A stretch of DNA of 64,000 bases from Zygaena filipendulae (lineage: Eukaryota > Arthropoda > Insecta > Lepidoptera > Zygaenidae), in contig OU015649.1 in assembly GCA_907165275.2 (NCBI GenBank), forward strand, positions 13,608,001 to 13,672,000, read 5' to 3'. Below, one piece after another: positions 21,991-35,036 of this stretch. A program made the position numbers and the translations under genes. Positions within the stretch are counted from its first letter, which is position 1, and each line of letters starts with the position of its first letter. The notes beneath the pieces are model-generated. The model ran no database searches, was not told the origin of the DNA, and saw only the letters and a program-made list of their open reading frames with translations.

Positions 21991-24844
21991 AATACCATGC
22001 TTAGGCTAAACAGTCTATACAGTCGGTAGACGTAAACAGAACCTAGACAGAACCTCCGTTTATGATCTCAAAGAGGACGATTCGTTCTATAATCAGGCTA
22101 CATTCTCTACAGTAAACGTGGTTGACTAATGACTATAGACTTTTTCCTAAACACCAAAGACTTTGGAGTACTGTGCGGATTTTTAAACTATACGTACTTA
22201 TGTTACTAGGAACTTCTCCGCTGGGAATAGGAACTGCGAAATAACAAGCACAAAATAGACACTAAGTAAATTATGTCAGTGTGTTTGGCTAAAACTCACT
22301 TCAAAGTGCGTTCACCCGCGAGCGGTGCACGCTTGACAAACTCATCCTACCATAACATCGTTAGACATTATCATCAAATCAAAAACATAGGTAGGTACGT
22401 TAGAGCTTATGATAACGACAATAGAGCACAGGTTTGCTTAAATTGAAATTTTGCGAATCATCCACAGATTTATCACAACAAAAATGCGGTAGATACTTTC
22501 CCATAAACATATTTATGTGATTCTCTTTAAAAAATATCTAGATAAACTGTAAAGACTAAAGACGCGTTAGAGCTAAGAGACTCACGGAGCACGAATCGCG
22601 GTTAGAGTTTATTCTACTCAAAACGAGCGTGAATAATATAACTCGAGTAATAAAATTTGTCACAGTACCTACGAACATTATAATATGGCAGTTGCGTGTC
22701 ATATGTATTATTTTCTCATAAAAATAGACAATATGCGCTGAAGTTAAATGTTCAAAGCTATTGTCAACTAATTGTTACTGGGCTACTTTCAAACCTATTT
22801 AAAGACGACATTTGTTTAATTAACCTGGTTTCTTTAATTTCTCGATTACGCACAAAAATATTTCGTATTTATTCAATTAGGTACGATAATCGATTCACGT
22901 TATAATTAAACTTATTAATTTCATGAAGTGTGTTGTTAATCAATATAATAAATAATTTGATGATATTAACTTGTCCGGTCTGATTGACAATGTTAAAACT
23001 GATACGACCGCACCGAAAGTGCAAAAACCTATTGCGAGTAAGACAAGTAGGTAAGTATTCCTTTTGGTCAGCTAAAGCCTAAACCTCCAGGAATTTTGAA
23101 TCGTCGTTTAAAAGAGAATAAAGACATGAGAACAACATTATATTCTTTATAGTCGTAATAACAGATGGGTGTGACAAAATAGCAGAGCGGCGTGTAATGG
23201 ACAAAAAACATGGAATGAACTCACGTAAATGCGTGCCAGAGACACGTAGAGGCAGACCACCCTACAACGACCAAGCTGTAATCGATTCGACACTAGACGG
23301 CGAGGCGGGAATACCTATGTTAAAATTGTGTTATTTCTAGACTCGTAACCGGTAATGTAGATACGAATAACTATCACAATAATGAATGAGAACTGCCGAC
23401 AAGCTGTTCTCACAGCTCGGCGGATTGTTTTTATCTGATAACAAATAAATAAAGAAAACAAGAAAAAAACCGACCGACCGACCAAATAACTGTAAAAATT
23501 TGTGAAACGAAAAAAAACATTCAAAGGCGAGATTTTAATATTTTAACTCACAAAAAACCAAGCAAAAAAAAAATCACGCTCAATATATATGCCTACGGTC
23601 AATGAATACGCATTACGCAATCAAAAATCGTTTGAATGATAAAAATAAATGTCGAAAGAAAAAAAATCGATGCATTGTACCTACTTACCTCTTCGATGGT
23701 GAAAACAAAAAATACATTTAGCCTTAAACTGCATTTGTTATTGGATCGTAATCTCTGCTTGATAAAGGAATGTCGCTTGACCACAACGAAAATACCAAAA
23801 ATGACCAGTGCCGCAGAAATAAGCCCGAATATAAATTACGCTGCACGTGTAAAAACGCAATAACGAATTCTTTGCATATGTATCTTTTATATAAACCATG
23901 AAGCTAATAATTAATTTTGACTAAAGGTGACTAGAAAACATACGTAAAAAAACAGTGAAGTTCAAAGAACAAAACAAAAGAGCGACGAATGATTTGTGAA
24001 AAAGATTACAAAATAACCAACCTAAAACTTGTACCGAATGCTATGTAAAACTTAAAATAGGTATGCGAAATGTATCAACACAATAAAAGGCAGCAGATCC
24101 TAATTAACAATGAAATTACTTCAAAATGTAACGAAAAAGTCTGCATTAGTGTTAATTTTAATTAAGAAGCGACACTATAATGAGCACTTTAGCATTTGCA
24201 AACAAAGAATGCGATTGCAACGACACACAAAAATCTTCCAGCATGTTCAAGCCCGTCAGTCACCTTGCCCAATCGTCTGGCACTATTACCTTAATTACTG
24301 TTATCTACACAATTGTGACTGGCAATTTAGGCGGTTATGCACATGCATTATTTGCTTTGACGATATTATCTTATCATTCGACACTCAGTTTATGAGTTGC
24401 AAGAATAATTTCCATAGCTCAAGTATGGTTGTATTCAAGACATCTTAAGTGCTTGTTTTCAACTAACAGTATGCTATTTGAAAATCATTGTTTGTTAACA
24501 TAAAGGAACACTTCAAGGTGACTTTTGTTGATGGTTTGAAAACTCTGAACAAACTCTAATATTGTCGTGTTGAGGCGTTATTTTATTTCATGGCTCAAGA
24601 ACATTAATGTGTAGATATTATGATCGCTAATAATATGCTGATGAGAATTTTCATTGAAATTTTTATACCTATATGCGCGTTTTACGAAAACTGTAAAGTA
24701 CAATTACATACTGTCAAGTTAGCTGAATCGACACCATAAAACTTATCTTCATCTCTTGCCACAACTTATATCAATATTATCTTCATATAGTTTAGTTCAC
24801 CGAAAGGGCTGGCATTTTATATAATACCAAGAACTGAAAATGCG
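21991..24844. other. No gene recognised in 2.8 kb
   Basis: Mostly AT-rich. On the minus strand at about 23686-23845 a frame reading a hydrophobic stretch (LISAALVIFGIFVVVKRHS) runs to a consensus donor GTAAGT (about 23687-23682). A good acceptor (TTTTTACACGTGCAG) lies upstream, but a TAA right after that acceptor blocks the frame, so I do not call an exon. Confidence 0.35.
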
Positions 24845-25189
24845 TTGTGGTTAAGTAGAAATGAACTTTATTTGACGCAAAACACAAAAATTACAACGCC
24901 TCTGAACGAACTAATATCATTGATGGTCCGCTTTCCAGCCGCCAAACAGACGCCGCGCCGCCTGCCGAACAGAGGCGAGTCCCATTTGACGATAGAGAAA
25001 AATCGGTTGGTGCCAGCGCACCGTCGGACGATCGGAAATGTACAATTGTACATACTGGGAAATCATCAGTGCACCAAACTCACCCGCCAGTTGAGTCCCA
25101 TTCGACGATAGAGAAAAATCGGTTGGTGCCAGCGCATCATAAACCGATACCGTATGAGTCTTTTTGGTCATGGTTTGTTCACAATTCAA
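24845..25189. other. GC-rich duplicated segment with overlapping ORFs on both strands
   Basis: A 44-bp sequence (24977-25020) recurs with one change at 25093-25136, a 116-bp offset. On the minus strand an ATG at 25171 opens an 84-codon frame starting MTKKTHTVSVYDALAPTDF. The repeat places the same codons in another frame downstream (116 is not a multiple of three). Between the repeats is a perfect palindrome TGTACAATTGTACA (about 25038-25051). Composition is less AT-rich than its surroundings. I do not recognise the peptide; it might be a decayed or foreign coding fragment. Confidence 0.35.
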
Positions 25190-25294
25190 AAACTAAGCGA
25201 AACTAGCACGTCGAGATGTTTGAAAATACAGCGACCGCGGCGCTTTTTTTTCTCGGGATTAAATAAAATAACTGCTGCTGTTTATAAACCGGCT

Positions 25295-25615
25295 AATAGG
25301 CTATTTGACTAATTTTTTTTTAATCCGTCTTGTAGATTAATAAAAAATATTGAACACGTTTTCTTTTTTTACGTAATCAAAAAATAACGACGATACATTG
25401 AGTTGAAATTTCGCGTGACGTCATTAACCAGTGCAGTTTGTATGGTGGCTTGTAGTGGTTAGTGACGTCACGCGCCCCCATTACTTTAATGCGCTTTATC
25501 TTTGTGTATTTTCATTTATTTGAAAAATAAAAAAATACGTATCTAATGATTTTTAATTTTCTAACTGACGGACTAATTAGAATTTTGATTTTCAAAAGTC
25601 GTCAACATCCCTATT
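25295..25615. mobile_element. CRE-bearing MITE (family E), copy 3
   Basis: Left end AATAGGCTATTTGAC and right end GTCAACATCCCTATT (mismatched) bracket the shared interior. TGACGTCA occurs near 25416-25423 (last base changed to T outside the core) and at 25463-25470. Confidence 0.85.
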
Positions 25616-26239
25616 ATACAATTTTCCTGCGACATCAATACTGCCTCATTAGCATCAGGGTCGCTCCACACTACAGCCTTGAAGTGAGCCGCTGGTGCCA
25701 CCTATCACACTAAACAAACCGCTATAGGAACACGAGTCTTGTCTTATCGGGATGATCAGTTATATTATTAGCATAAAACGCACATCTAGGCCAATGACGA
25801 ACTATAACCATAAATAAACGTAGCCATGGAAAACTTGAATCGGTGGAGACAAAAGGAAATGAATCTATGAATATTATAACAATCGATCAAGCAATGTAGA
25901 TAAGTTTGATATGCAACAATGAAAATAATAATAGTAATAATTTGATGATTGATTGGGTCTAGGAATGGATATGGAATTTTGTTTTAAAAAAAATAGAAAA
26001 TACAGTATTTGAATTTAAAAATAAGGAATGCCAAAATTGAATGGTGGAATGGCGTATCGCCGATACAAGACACAAGTATAATTACCTACTACTACTTCAT
26101 AATAGGTTTTAGTATCTACTTCATAATGTAGATATGATATTATCATCTACTTCACAATATTACACCGTGGAAAAAATACTTCTCTCTCTTTATTTTACTT
26201 AAACCCAGTGTAAAAATACTCAAACAATCGTGAAATTCT
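25616..26239. other. No gene recognised
   Basis: AT-rich; no supportable feature. Confidence 0.35.
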
Positions 26240-26345
26240 AATTCAACGATGGTACTTTTAACTGACGTCAATAAGAGCCACACTCATAGCCAAGTTTAAA
26301 TAGCGATAATTGTAAATAAAAATATACTTTGACTTTGATTAGAAT
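26240..26345 (+). mobile_element. Probable LINE 3' tail
   Basis: ATAATTGTAAATAAAAATAT followed by ACTTTGACTTTGA resembles a LINE 3' end with a short (CTTTGA)n tail. No ORF remains. Confidence 0.4.
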
Positions 26346-27423
26346 TTCTTATTATTAAAACAAAGTAGAGAAATACATATCTCTCTAATCTACAAACAAA
26401 AATTGACCGCAACACCTACGTCGTGAGAGAGTTGAGACACGTCTATAATCACGTTGTTTAGTTTATCCGATAAATCTATATTCTATATTACGGAACAGTC
26501 ATGCAACAAGGACGTTGCGGTATCAGAGTTTACGATATTGAATCTGTGTGATAACGTTTATCGTTTCAATTAAACTTTGTTTGCCGCGTAGCCTTATTGA
26601 CATCGACGGTGACTAAAAATTTTCAAAACGAGACCAAAAAAACTACAATTTTATATTTTACAGTTTGAACGATAGAAGTACGGTTAAAGGGAGATTACTC
26701 TACTAATCTGCAGACTACAAAAAGTATACAATTTGAGGAATATAATATGTAAAGACTACTGAGTAAAAAATTTGGATACTTATTTGGTTGATGGGCGCCC
26801 GAATTCTGTGACCTTTTCAATATATTCCCATGTCATCAGCATATTGAATAGATAAATATATTGTCCGTACACGGAAAAGTAAACACTGATGGTTAAAAAA
26901 GCAGATTTGAATGTCTGAAAGGTATACATTTTAGGAACCTTGTTGACTTTTGAAGAAAATTATAAGCAAAACCTGTTTATTATTTCAATGTTCGATCATG
27001 GACACCTTTATATACGTATAGACTATAGAGTAACATCCAACTTAGAGACGAACCAAGCATACTTGTTCGTGCACTCTCTATGCATCTGTAACACACTGTA
27101 GTATTTAACTATTTAGCTACGTGAGAAATGGACGCTGGAAAACTGTTGAGTCTCCAAGCTCACATGTCATGCGCGTATGATAAATTGCATTTAATTATAA
27201 GAGCATATTAGAGATCGTATTTTCTAAGCTAGAAGCAGGAAACTATGAAAGTGTGGTTATTAAAGAGACGCTGTGGGGCGAATTACTTGATGAATAGAGG
27301 CCACCTGCGCACACGCCATAGGGCTTTCTCGTGTTTACACAGATAACTAGAAGGGGCATCGACTCAGTCCAGTACGAAAACAGATGAAAATCCAGTGTCG
27401 CTTCATGATTTTCGCATAAAATA
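26346..27423. other. No gene recognised
   Basis: AT-rich; only short chance ORFs. Confidence 0.35.
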
Positions 27424-27535
27424 GAATAGAAATCTCTTTATTTGTGGTGTAGTACGTACACCAACCCAAAGTCACAATATCTTAAAAATAAATCTTATCG
27501 ATAAGGCATACAAGGCAAGGCAGTCTGATAAATAA
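27424..27535 (-). mobile_element. Probable LINE 3' tail, minus strand
   Basis: AATAGAATAGAAATCTCTTT followed by ATTTGTGGTGTAGTACGTAC is the reverse complement form of a LINE 3' end with (TATTC)n tail, like that at 29113. Confidence 0.45.
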
Positions 27536-27899
27536 TTTTCGCATACCTACTTAGCTAAAAAATCAGCTATTTGTCACGCAAATTCATAATCACAGCTAAA
27601 TATATTAAATGCTAATTGGTTGCGTATTTTTTCAGGCTTGTTTCGAAATAGAATATGCGTGGAATATTGTAGAAAACATGTTTGGGGTGCAAAGTCAAGA
27701 AAGTTAAGAGCATTTGCTCATAACAGTAGCGCTCCTGCCCGCCTACATTGCCTCTCTAGTTAGCTTAGGTATATCTTTGAGTGACCCAGATTCATTAGAC
27801 AAGATAAAAACCTAACTTTTTGCTGGTGAATTAGTTGCTTTGGCACTACATTTGTTTCGCTTTGTCACGAGAATCTGTAACATACTAAACTAGGCTGAA

Positions 27900-28310
27900 T
27901 GTTTTTTAGTAAATTTCAAAATTTCCGCGGGAATTCCAAAAAAACTATAGATATAACCTTCCTCATGAATCAATCACTCTATTGGTGAAAACCGCATGAA
28001 AATCCGTTCAGCAATTTTGGAGTTTACCGCGAACAGACAGCGGAAGCGACTTCATTTTTTACTATGTAAAGATTATAAACTATTTGTTTCACGTGGTTTC
28101 ACTCGCGTTAATTTCATAGAACCCGTGGGTACCTTCACCCGCGTTAATCTTGGATTTCCCATGAGAATTCCGGGATAAAAAGTACCCTATGTCCTTCTCT
28201 GTACCCCGGAAAACGTGTGGGTAAGTATGCAAAATGTCGTGATGATCGGTTGAGTCGTTAAGGCCTAAAAGCGTAATAAACAAACTCACTTTCGCAATTT
28301 TATTGAAACG
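27900..28310. repeat. Family R repeats, reverse, two fragments
   Basis: The first fragment (27900-28060) has TTTCCGCGGGAATTCC and a CCGTTCAGCAATTTTGGAGT block. The second (28085-28310) repeats the CACCCGCGTTAAT box twice and ends with GCGTAATAAACAAACTCAC. The two belong to different subfamilies. Confidence 0.7.
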
Positions 28311-28459
28311 TATTTCCAAAAAAGTTATCAGTATCGTATAAGTCGTCTGGTATGTATAGTATAGTACAGGCTCTGATTAGTACTGGTAGTGCCGCTGAGT
28401 GATAACGTCCAACCATTATTATTATATCATAATTATTATTATATCGGAATCTCTTAATT

Positions 28460-28786
28460 GGGATGTGGACTACTTTTGAAAATCAAAATTCTATTAGTCC
28501 GTCAGTTACAAAATAAAAAAACAATAGACACGTATTTTTTGCTTTTTCAAATAAATCAAAACATACAGAGATAAAGTGCTTTAAAGTTTAGGGTGAGGGG
28601 GTCGTGACGTCACTAACCGCTAAAACCGCCATACCAACTGTCAGAATAGTGACTTCACGCGAAATTTCAACTCAATATATCGCCGTTATTTTTTGATTCG
28701 GTACGTAAAAAAAGAAAAAATACCTGTCCAATATTTTTTAATAATCTACAAGACGGACTAAAAAATAAAAATTAGTCAACATGCCC
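28460..28786. mobile_element. CRE-bearing MITE (family E), copy 4
   Basis: Ends GGGATGTGGACT and AGTCAACATGCCC. The first CRE is intact (TGACGTCA at about 28604); the second has decayed to TGACTTCA (about 28650). Otherwise it is very close to the copy at 18651-18973. Confidence 0.85.
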
Positions 28787-29112
28787 ATTATAATGGAGAC
28801 TACATTTACTGTGTATCATAACATTTAGGTTAGTGTAAAAATGTCCTAGAATATTTAACCGTGCTAGATTATATTGTGAAGGTCGTATTATATTGTTATA
28901 AATTCTTATCAACAATGACAAATTTGTTTTTAAGATAAGTGCTCCAGTAACATTATTTAAGTAAACACGAAATTACTTCAGCCAATATAATATAATTAGC
29001 AGTTACTCGAAAAGCTGATAATATTGGTAGAGGTTACCAATAAGCTATCGTTAATCATCGTGTATAAAAAATATCCAACTAATAGTCTATATTACGCTAG
29101 TATAATTTAAAG
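28787..29112. other. No gene recognised
   Basis: AT-rich; nothing supportable. Confidence 0.35.
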
Positions 29113-29235
29113 TAGAATAGAATAGAATAGAATACACTTTATTGTACACCAAAATAATGTTACAGTTAAGTAAGTACTTATGGAAAACTTAAAATAATAA
29201 CTATATTTATTTACAAATAAAAAATTGACCTAGGT
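29113..29235 (-). mobile_element. LINE 3' tail with (AGAAT)n, minus strand
   Basis: Four AGAAT units (about 29113-29134) lead into ACACTTTATTGTACACCAAA, the reverse complement of a LINE 3' UTR with an AATAAAG-type signal. No coding part remains. Confidence 0.55.
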
Positions 29236-29282
29236 CCTCCACTAACAGTCTATACTCTATAATAACTAGGTACTTAGGTATA

Positions 29283-29805
29283 TCTATACTAATATTATAA
29301 AGAGAAAAGATTTTATTTTTTGTGTTTGTTTGTTTATAACGATTTAACTCAAAAACTCCTGGACCGATTTGAAAATATTTTCACCATTAGAAAGCTACAT
29401 TATCCCTGAGTAACATAGGCTATATTGTAATCCGGAATTCCCACGGGAACCCCGAAATTAACGCGGGTGAAACCGCGGGGAACAGCTAGTAATATATATT
29501 GAAATGGATCCCTATTTCCCTTGGTCACGGCATCACGCGTGCACGGCTGGATTAATTTCGCAAATTATTTTTTGTTGTGTTTTTTATTACAAGAAGGGGG
29601 TACCTACCTACTTATGAAAGAAGTTTTGAGCTCCTGCGAGAAATACGAAACTCACGCGGGTGAATCTCCGAAACGGTTGGACTGATTTTGGTGGAACTTT
29701 TACTGCTAATTAGTTGATGTTATAAGAAGTAAAATAGGCTACTTTGGAGTTCCTGCGGGAATTCCAAAACTCACGCGGGTGAAACCGCTGGGCACAGCTA
29801 GAAGA
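29283..29805. repeat. Two family R repeats in tandem, forward
   Basis: The first (29283-29490) is near full length, from ATCTATACTAATATTATAAA through GACCGATTTGAAAATATTTT to GCGGGGAACAGCTAGTA. The second (29503-29805) is the variant with CACGGCATCACGCGTGCACG and repeats its CTCACGCGGGTGAA box twice. Confidence 0.8.
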
Positions 29806-32440
29806 AAGTAAATAGAGATACTGTCTGATTGGAACTCTTTTTAAATTTCAATTCATACACAGGTAGCTAGCTACACAGAAGAACGTAATTGAGATGTTAC
29901 ATTTAAAATCGCATATTTGCTGTGTTGGCTTGATAATTCCTAGGGGAGAAGCCAATGGATCGTGGTACCTAATCATTTACCACTGCTAATTAAAAAAAAT
30001 TTTGTACTTACCTCATCAGGTCAGTACTATTCATAGAAGCTTGCAGGCTACCAGTAAAGGTCAGGGGTCGAAATGTAGTTAGTTACATTTTTATGGACAC
30101 GACAAGAGGCCAAGATTTGTAACAGTCACGGAAACTAGACGCCCGGGGCGTCGGAGTGGTTTCTACAGTCGGTGGTTAGTAATGACTTACCTTTGTACTT
30201 TTGACTTTCCTTGAATAAAGTACAAACTATTTTACATCGTTCTTTGGTGTGTATAATAATTTAAATTAAAGACAGTTTATTGAATAAAGATCAACATCGC
30301 GATATCGAAATGTAAAAATAAAACAGATTGAGAAAAATACAACAGCTAAAGATCTATGTATTTATAGAGAGCAAATAAATCTTAAAAAATATTTACCCAC
30401 AGAAAGTATGGTAAAGTTAATAACGGTTATTAGTTGCGCGAATTTGGGTCAATTAGATATTGCACAAAAACATGCCCTATCGTATTGAGTTTAATTGTCA
30501 TTAAATGATTTATCATAGAAATATTATACTAGATATTACAAAATGTTATCTTAATGTCATCAGATTTCTTCGATGTCAATGTCGAACGTTAAGTAGGTTT
30601 AGGTACGTACCAAAGTTAAGGGCTTTCCATGCATTGCTGATAAAACCATGATCAGTCAGTGTAAGAAGGAGCTTTTAGTTACCAGAATGAAGCAGTGGTA
30701 TTTTAGACCCAAAGATATAATACAATAATCAAACAAAAACAAACAACCGATCGATTCCTCTCCACTCTAACCCTTGATCAAACGCTAGAGGCGTCTAATG
30801 AAATCGAAAAGCGAACTATGGTGAAACCACTATAATAAGGACATGTCGTGAAAGTGAGATTGACCGCGCAAAAGTCCACGTCACGACTCCGACTGACCTG
30901 CGAGTCGATGCAAAAAGAAGTTTCCCAACGCACATTGTTGGGTATTCGAAAAAAAAAACCACCTAAGTGATTGTTAATAACCATTTAGAAAGTTGTAACT
31001 TATCACTTATAATAATTTTCACCACCCAGGTTTGGAGTCGTCGCGAGATATCTTGCCCTTCCGTGCTTGACACCCATTAGAGTAGATAGTGAACACTCAA
31101 GCGCGAAATATTTCGCACATAACGCTCTAATCTACTAATAAATGTCGAATGCCACACAGTTGTAGTTTTAACTTTATTAAAGAAACGCAATCTTAGAAAG
31201 TAAGATCACCGATTATTAAAGTTAATCGTGCATACAGACAGTACTGCTGCTTATAATATAAACAATTTCACCTATTAGGTCGAAACGTTCGGAAGGTCGT
31301 AATTTCCGATGCGATAAGTCAAAACTCTCGGTGCAGGGACCGAACAATGGGTCGTGAACGGAAAAAATGAGGTATAATTTGGAACAGACAAAGGTACCAG
31401 CCATTCAGCGCGGCACACTCGTTCACATGGAGATAACTCACAATAGCAGACGTGGTCGTGAAACGAGCAGACCGCTATCGGAAATATTAAATTGGTTAAA
31501 AGAAATAAATCAAAAATGCACAGAAAACACTAGAGAATGTACGAGATAAGAATAGAAAGTCACAGTGGACAAATGGATGAGAGCAAAGAACTGATGACTA
31601 TCGATTGATGTCAATTCCCTGATGAGTGTAATGATGAGCATTGTCTGATTATGATAAAACATGTCGGTTAGTTTAAAAAATCTTTTAAACAAGACAAAAG
31701 TAAAAAAATGGATTTGGATTGACAGGACCCTGTTTCGTGATATCCTATAGCCTTTTGTGAAATTGAGTTTTGCTTCAAATATTTGCGTTGGACTTAGTAA
31801 TGTTGAATCCGAAATGTCAATCTGGGTTAACCAAAGTGTTAAAATGAATAACGTTATTAACTTTTGACACGAGCAGCTGTTTGATAGAAACGGCACCTTT
31901 TTATAAATTACACAAAATATATGAAAGTGATAATTTAATTAATCGAAAAGAAAAGGCCGAATAATAAGTGATGCGTCATATTTCACACGTTAGTTTTTTC
32001 ATTAAAGTACCGACGTTATACATAGAGTAAATAACTGGTAGCAATTAGTTACAACTGTTAGATTTATGAGCGAAACCAATTTGCTATGATTTAGAAAGTG
32101 ATCCACTAATAGAAGGCACCCGTATGGAATCAATTAATCTAGATACATGTATTATATTAAGATGATGATCCATTAAAATAATGTTCCATTATACTTTTTA
32201 CACTATTTCACTGAGAATTTATCTGTTATCACTGGCCTGAATAAACCTACAAACATAGGTGATTAAATCTTTACCCAACCAAGAGAAAATAACAGACATC
32301 ACCATGAAAGTAACGCGTCCATTAATTTAATTGCAAGCCGTCCTAAATACAAGGCGACAAGCATTGCCGCATCGTGTAAGCTTGTCTGCCACGGCTATTC
32401 CTTCTATTTAATGAACAAATGAAAATAACTTGTTTGCAAC
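29806..32440. other. No gene recognised in 2.6 kb
   Basis: Mostly AT-rich. A frame at 31367-31549 begins with a real ATG and reads ...RPLSEILNWLKEINQ..., but shows no family motif. A GC-rich patch lies at 30140-30180. No splice pair or promoter evidence links these. Confidence 0.35.
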
Positions 32441-32442
32441 TA

Positions 32443-34040
32443 CACTTGCGAGCAAAACTATGGAATCGCTGACTTGTAATTTGCTACGAGCGATTTTAAA
32501 AACTAAATGACTAATGAAGATGAATGAAAATGACACCATTTGAAAGCTATACTGTAAACTTTTAATTAATACCATATTAATTTAAAATTGTACTCGTATT
32601 TCTGGAGCTTTCCTGGTTTGAATGAAGGAGAAAGGAAAAAGTTCAAACAAAACTTTAGAGAATAATCTTTATTTGGTCTTGAATATACGGTATCAATATT
32701 TTGTGTTGCCTCCCCTAGCCCTAATTACACCACGAAGACGATTCCTCATGAACTTAATCAGCTTTTTGATGGAATTTTGTGAGATACCTTCCCACTCTTC
32801 TAAGCCGATTTCAGCTCATCAACACTTGAAGGAGCTGGATTTCTGGATCGAACTTTCTTTTTCAGCTCATCCCACAAGTGCTCGATAGGGTACATGTCGG
32901 GGCTGAGCGCTAGTCAGTCCAATATGGCGATACCGACTTCACTTAGGAACTTAGTTGTGGCACGTGAGGTGTGGTAACGGACGTTATCGTGCATTAAGAG
33001 GAAGTTATCACCCAAATATCCCGCATAAGGAACGACATGTTCCAGCGGAATATCGGCGATCTATCGTTCTGATGTTAGACCACCTCCTCGTCCCCCACCA
33101 GGCAAGAAAACAAGCCCGTTTTCCCGTCAAATGAAATGCCGGCACACATCATACAGTAACCACTCCATAGGCTACTGTTTCAGTATAACAACATCGAGCG
33201 AATCGCTCTCCAGGCCGCCTGTAGACCCGGTTCCTTCGGTCGCTACCATGCAAGCACATTCTGCACTCGTCTGAGAATAGAACTCGCCCCAATTGCTCAA
33301 CTTCCCAATCAATATGGCGCGAGCAAATCGAACGCGTGCTTTTCGGCGATCTGCCATTAGTTTTGGGCCTGTGGCAGGCCTTTTTGAAATCAAGTTCACT
33401 TGCTTGAGTCTTCGACGAACTGTCCACTCACTGACAGCCACCCCACGAACTGTCTGAGCTCCTGCTGAACATCGAAACCGCTCAAATGACGATTTCGAAG
33501 TGAAGTTGTCACGATAAAACGATTATCTCTGTTTGAAGGGCACCGGCGCCGTCCAGATCTTGATCTCGGAATGAAGCCTCTAGTCTCCCGAAAGCGTTTG
33601 TAAACTTTCGAGACCCAAGACTGGCTTATGTGGAGCTGCCGTGCGACAACTCGCTGGCTATGCCCTTGTTGAAGTAGGGTAACAATTTGTGCAGCTTCCG
33701 TTGGTGTGGTATCAATTATGGTCCAGTCACAGGACGAGATATGTACTGGACTACGTGTAATAGGCGATTGATAAGAAAATTTTGATACCATGTGCTTTTA
33801 TAGTGCATCAATGCGCGCCAGGATTCGAAAATTGATATTGTGTTTTTTCTTTTTCCTCCACTAAAATCATGACAGCTTCTGATATACAGGTACAGTTTTA
33901 ATGAATATGGTATTAATTCAAAGTTTACAGTGTAGCCTTTCAAATGGTACCATTTTCATTCATCTTCATTAGTCATTTAGTTTTTTAAATCGCTCGTAGC
34001 AAATTACAAGTCTGCGATTCCATAGTTTTGCTCGCGAGTG
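32443..34040 (-). mobile_element. Tc1-like DNA transposon, decayed, long terminal inverted repeats
   Basis: This 1598-bp element is flanked by TA on both sides (32441-32442, 34041-34042), the Tc1/mariner target. Termini start CACTTGCGAGCAAAACTATG and end CATAGTTTTGCTCGCGAGTG. The arms stay alignable for about 150-200 bp, as in long-repeat Tc1 relatives with internal binding sites. A transposase pseudogene lies on the minus strand between the arms. The five bases outside each TA (GCAAC and GTTGC) are also mirror images, so the true boundary could be slightly wider. Confidence 0.88.
32693..33791 (-). pseudogene. Tc1-like transposase, broken by frameshifts and a nonsense codon
   Basis: From an ATG at 33791, the N-terminal part has a paired helix-turn-helix (RQLHISQSWVSKVYKRF) followed by the second DNA-binding helix set (WTVRRRLKQ). 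The first catalytic Asp lies in VLFSDECR, the second in LLMHDNVRYH (about 32990), and the third catalytic residue in SPDMYPIEHLWDE (about 32890). Exactly 34 residues separate the second and third, the DD34E spacing of Tc1. The frame changes at least twice (about 33440 and 33420). A TGA sits between the second and third catalytic residues where a Trp codon is usual (about 32917). It ends ARGGNTKY and a stop at 32693. It cannot make active enzyme. Confidence 0.88.
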
Positions 34041-34042
34041 TA

Positions 34043-34829
34043 GTTGCACGCGGAAGAGTCACTAATAATCAAATCCCATGATTAGATTGGACAAACTGTT
34101 TAATAACATGAAGATTGAACCATTGTCAAAACTGTGTGCTTCCTGATGAATAAAGAGTCCGAAATTTTGTTGGTTGTTTTAGTTAGTTTCAAGGCTTTTT
34201 TTTGCAAAATAAAAACAATACGTAATCATACTTTTTTTCTACTACAAATTAGGTATTCTTCTTCAGCAATATTTGCTGCCAGTGTTTTTAATGAAATAAA
34301 TAAAAATAATAATACCGGCTAGTCATAACTTGTTGCTAAGTGAAGAAAAAAATAAAAGAGAAAAATACAACACAAAGTTTTCCGTAATACAAGATACATT
34401 CGAGCCGGTAATACCTACGTTTATTTAATTGGTTAGTATTTCTGTTGGCTGATAAATAAATAGAAGATAATATATTACCCTACCGGGACAACACTTGCAA
34501 AGCATGAAAGCAAACGGATGATAATCCGCAAAACGTGCGCTAAACTAACTATAACGTTCGTCTCACACAACAAACTCATCTAACACGGAAGCGTTACAAA
34601 CTAAACCTTATTCTAATACATACAAGATCACAGAATAATCTCAAGCGCGTAAATTTTATAAATATGTTGAGAACGATGAAAAGCTTTCATCTTGAAGGAG
34701 AGGCTTCGCGCTAATCTGTTAAGCTCAACTCAAAGACTCGTAAAAATGTAATGAGTATTCTCAAGTAACTGACAAGCGAATATAGCATCTATAAAACTTT
34801 CGTCGTAAACGATCCGGAAATCCTTAACT
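34043..34829. other. No gene recognised
   Basis: AT-rich flank of the Tc1-like element; chance ORFs only. Confidence 0.35.
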
Positions 34830-34990
34830 TACAGATGCGAATGTGAGTTTGTTTATTTGTTACGGTTTCACACTTTTAACTAATGAATCGATAACCATGA
34901 AATTTTGTATCCACGTTGTCAAGGGGTACAGAAAACGACCTAGGATACTTGCCTCGGGAACACCGAAATTATCGCAAGTGAATTACAAAC
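34830..34990. repeat. Family R repeat, forward
   Basis: It starts GATGCGAATGTGAGTTTGTT and includes CATGAAATTTTGTATCCACG and CGGGAACACCGAAATTATCG. The terminal AACAGCTAGT is missing. Confidence 0.65.
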
Positions 34991-35036
34991 TTATCACGCT
35001 TTATACCTACCTATTCAATTTTATAAATACCTAGAA

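Noticed and set aside
23599..23863. Minus-strand membrane-like exon (LISAALVIFGIFVVVKRHS)
   Set aside because: The frame that reaches the GTAAGT donor has a TAA immediately after the only good acceptor.
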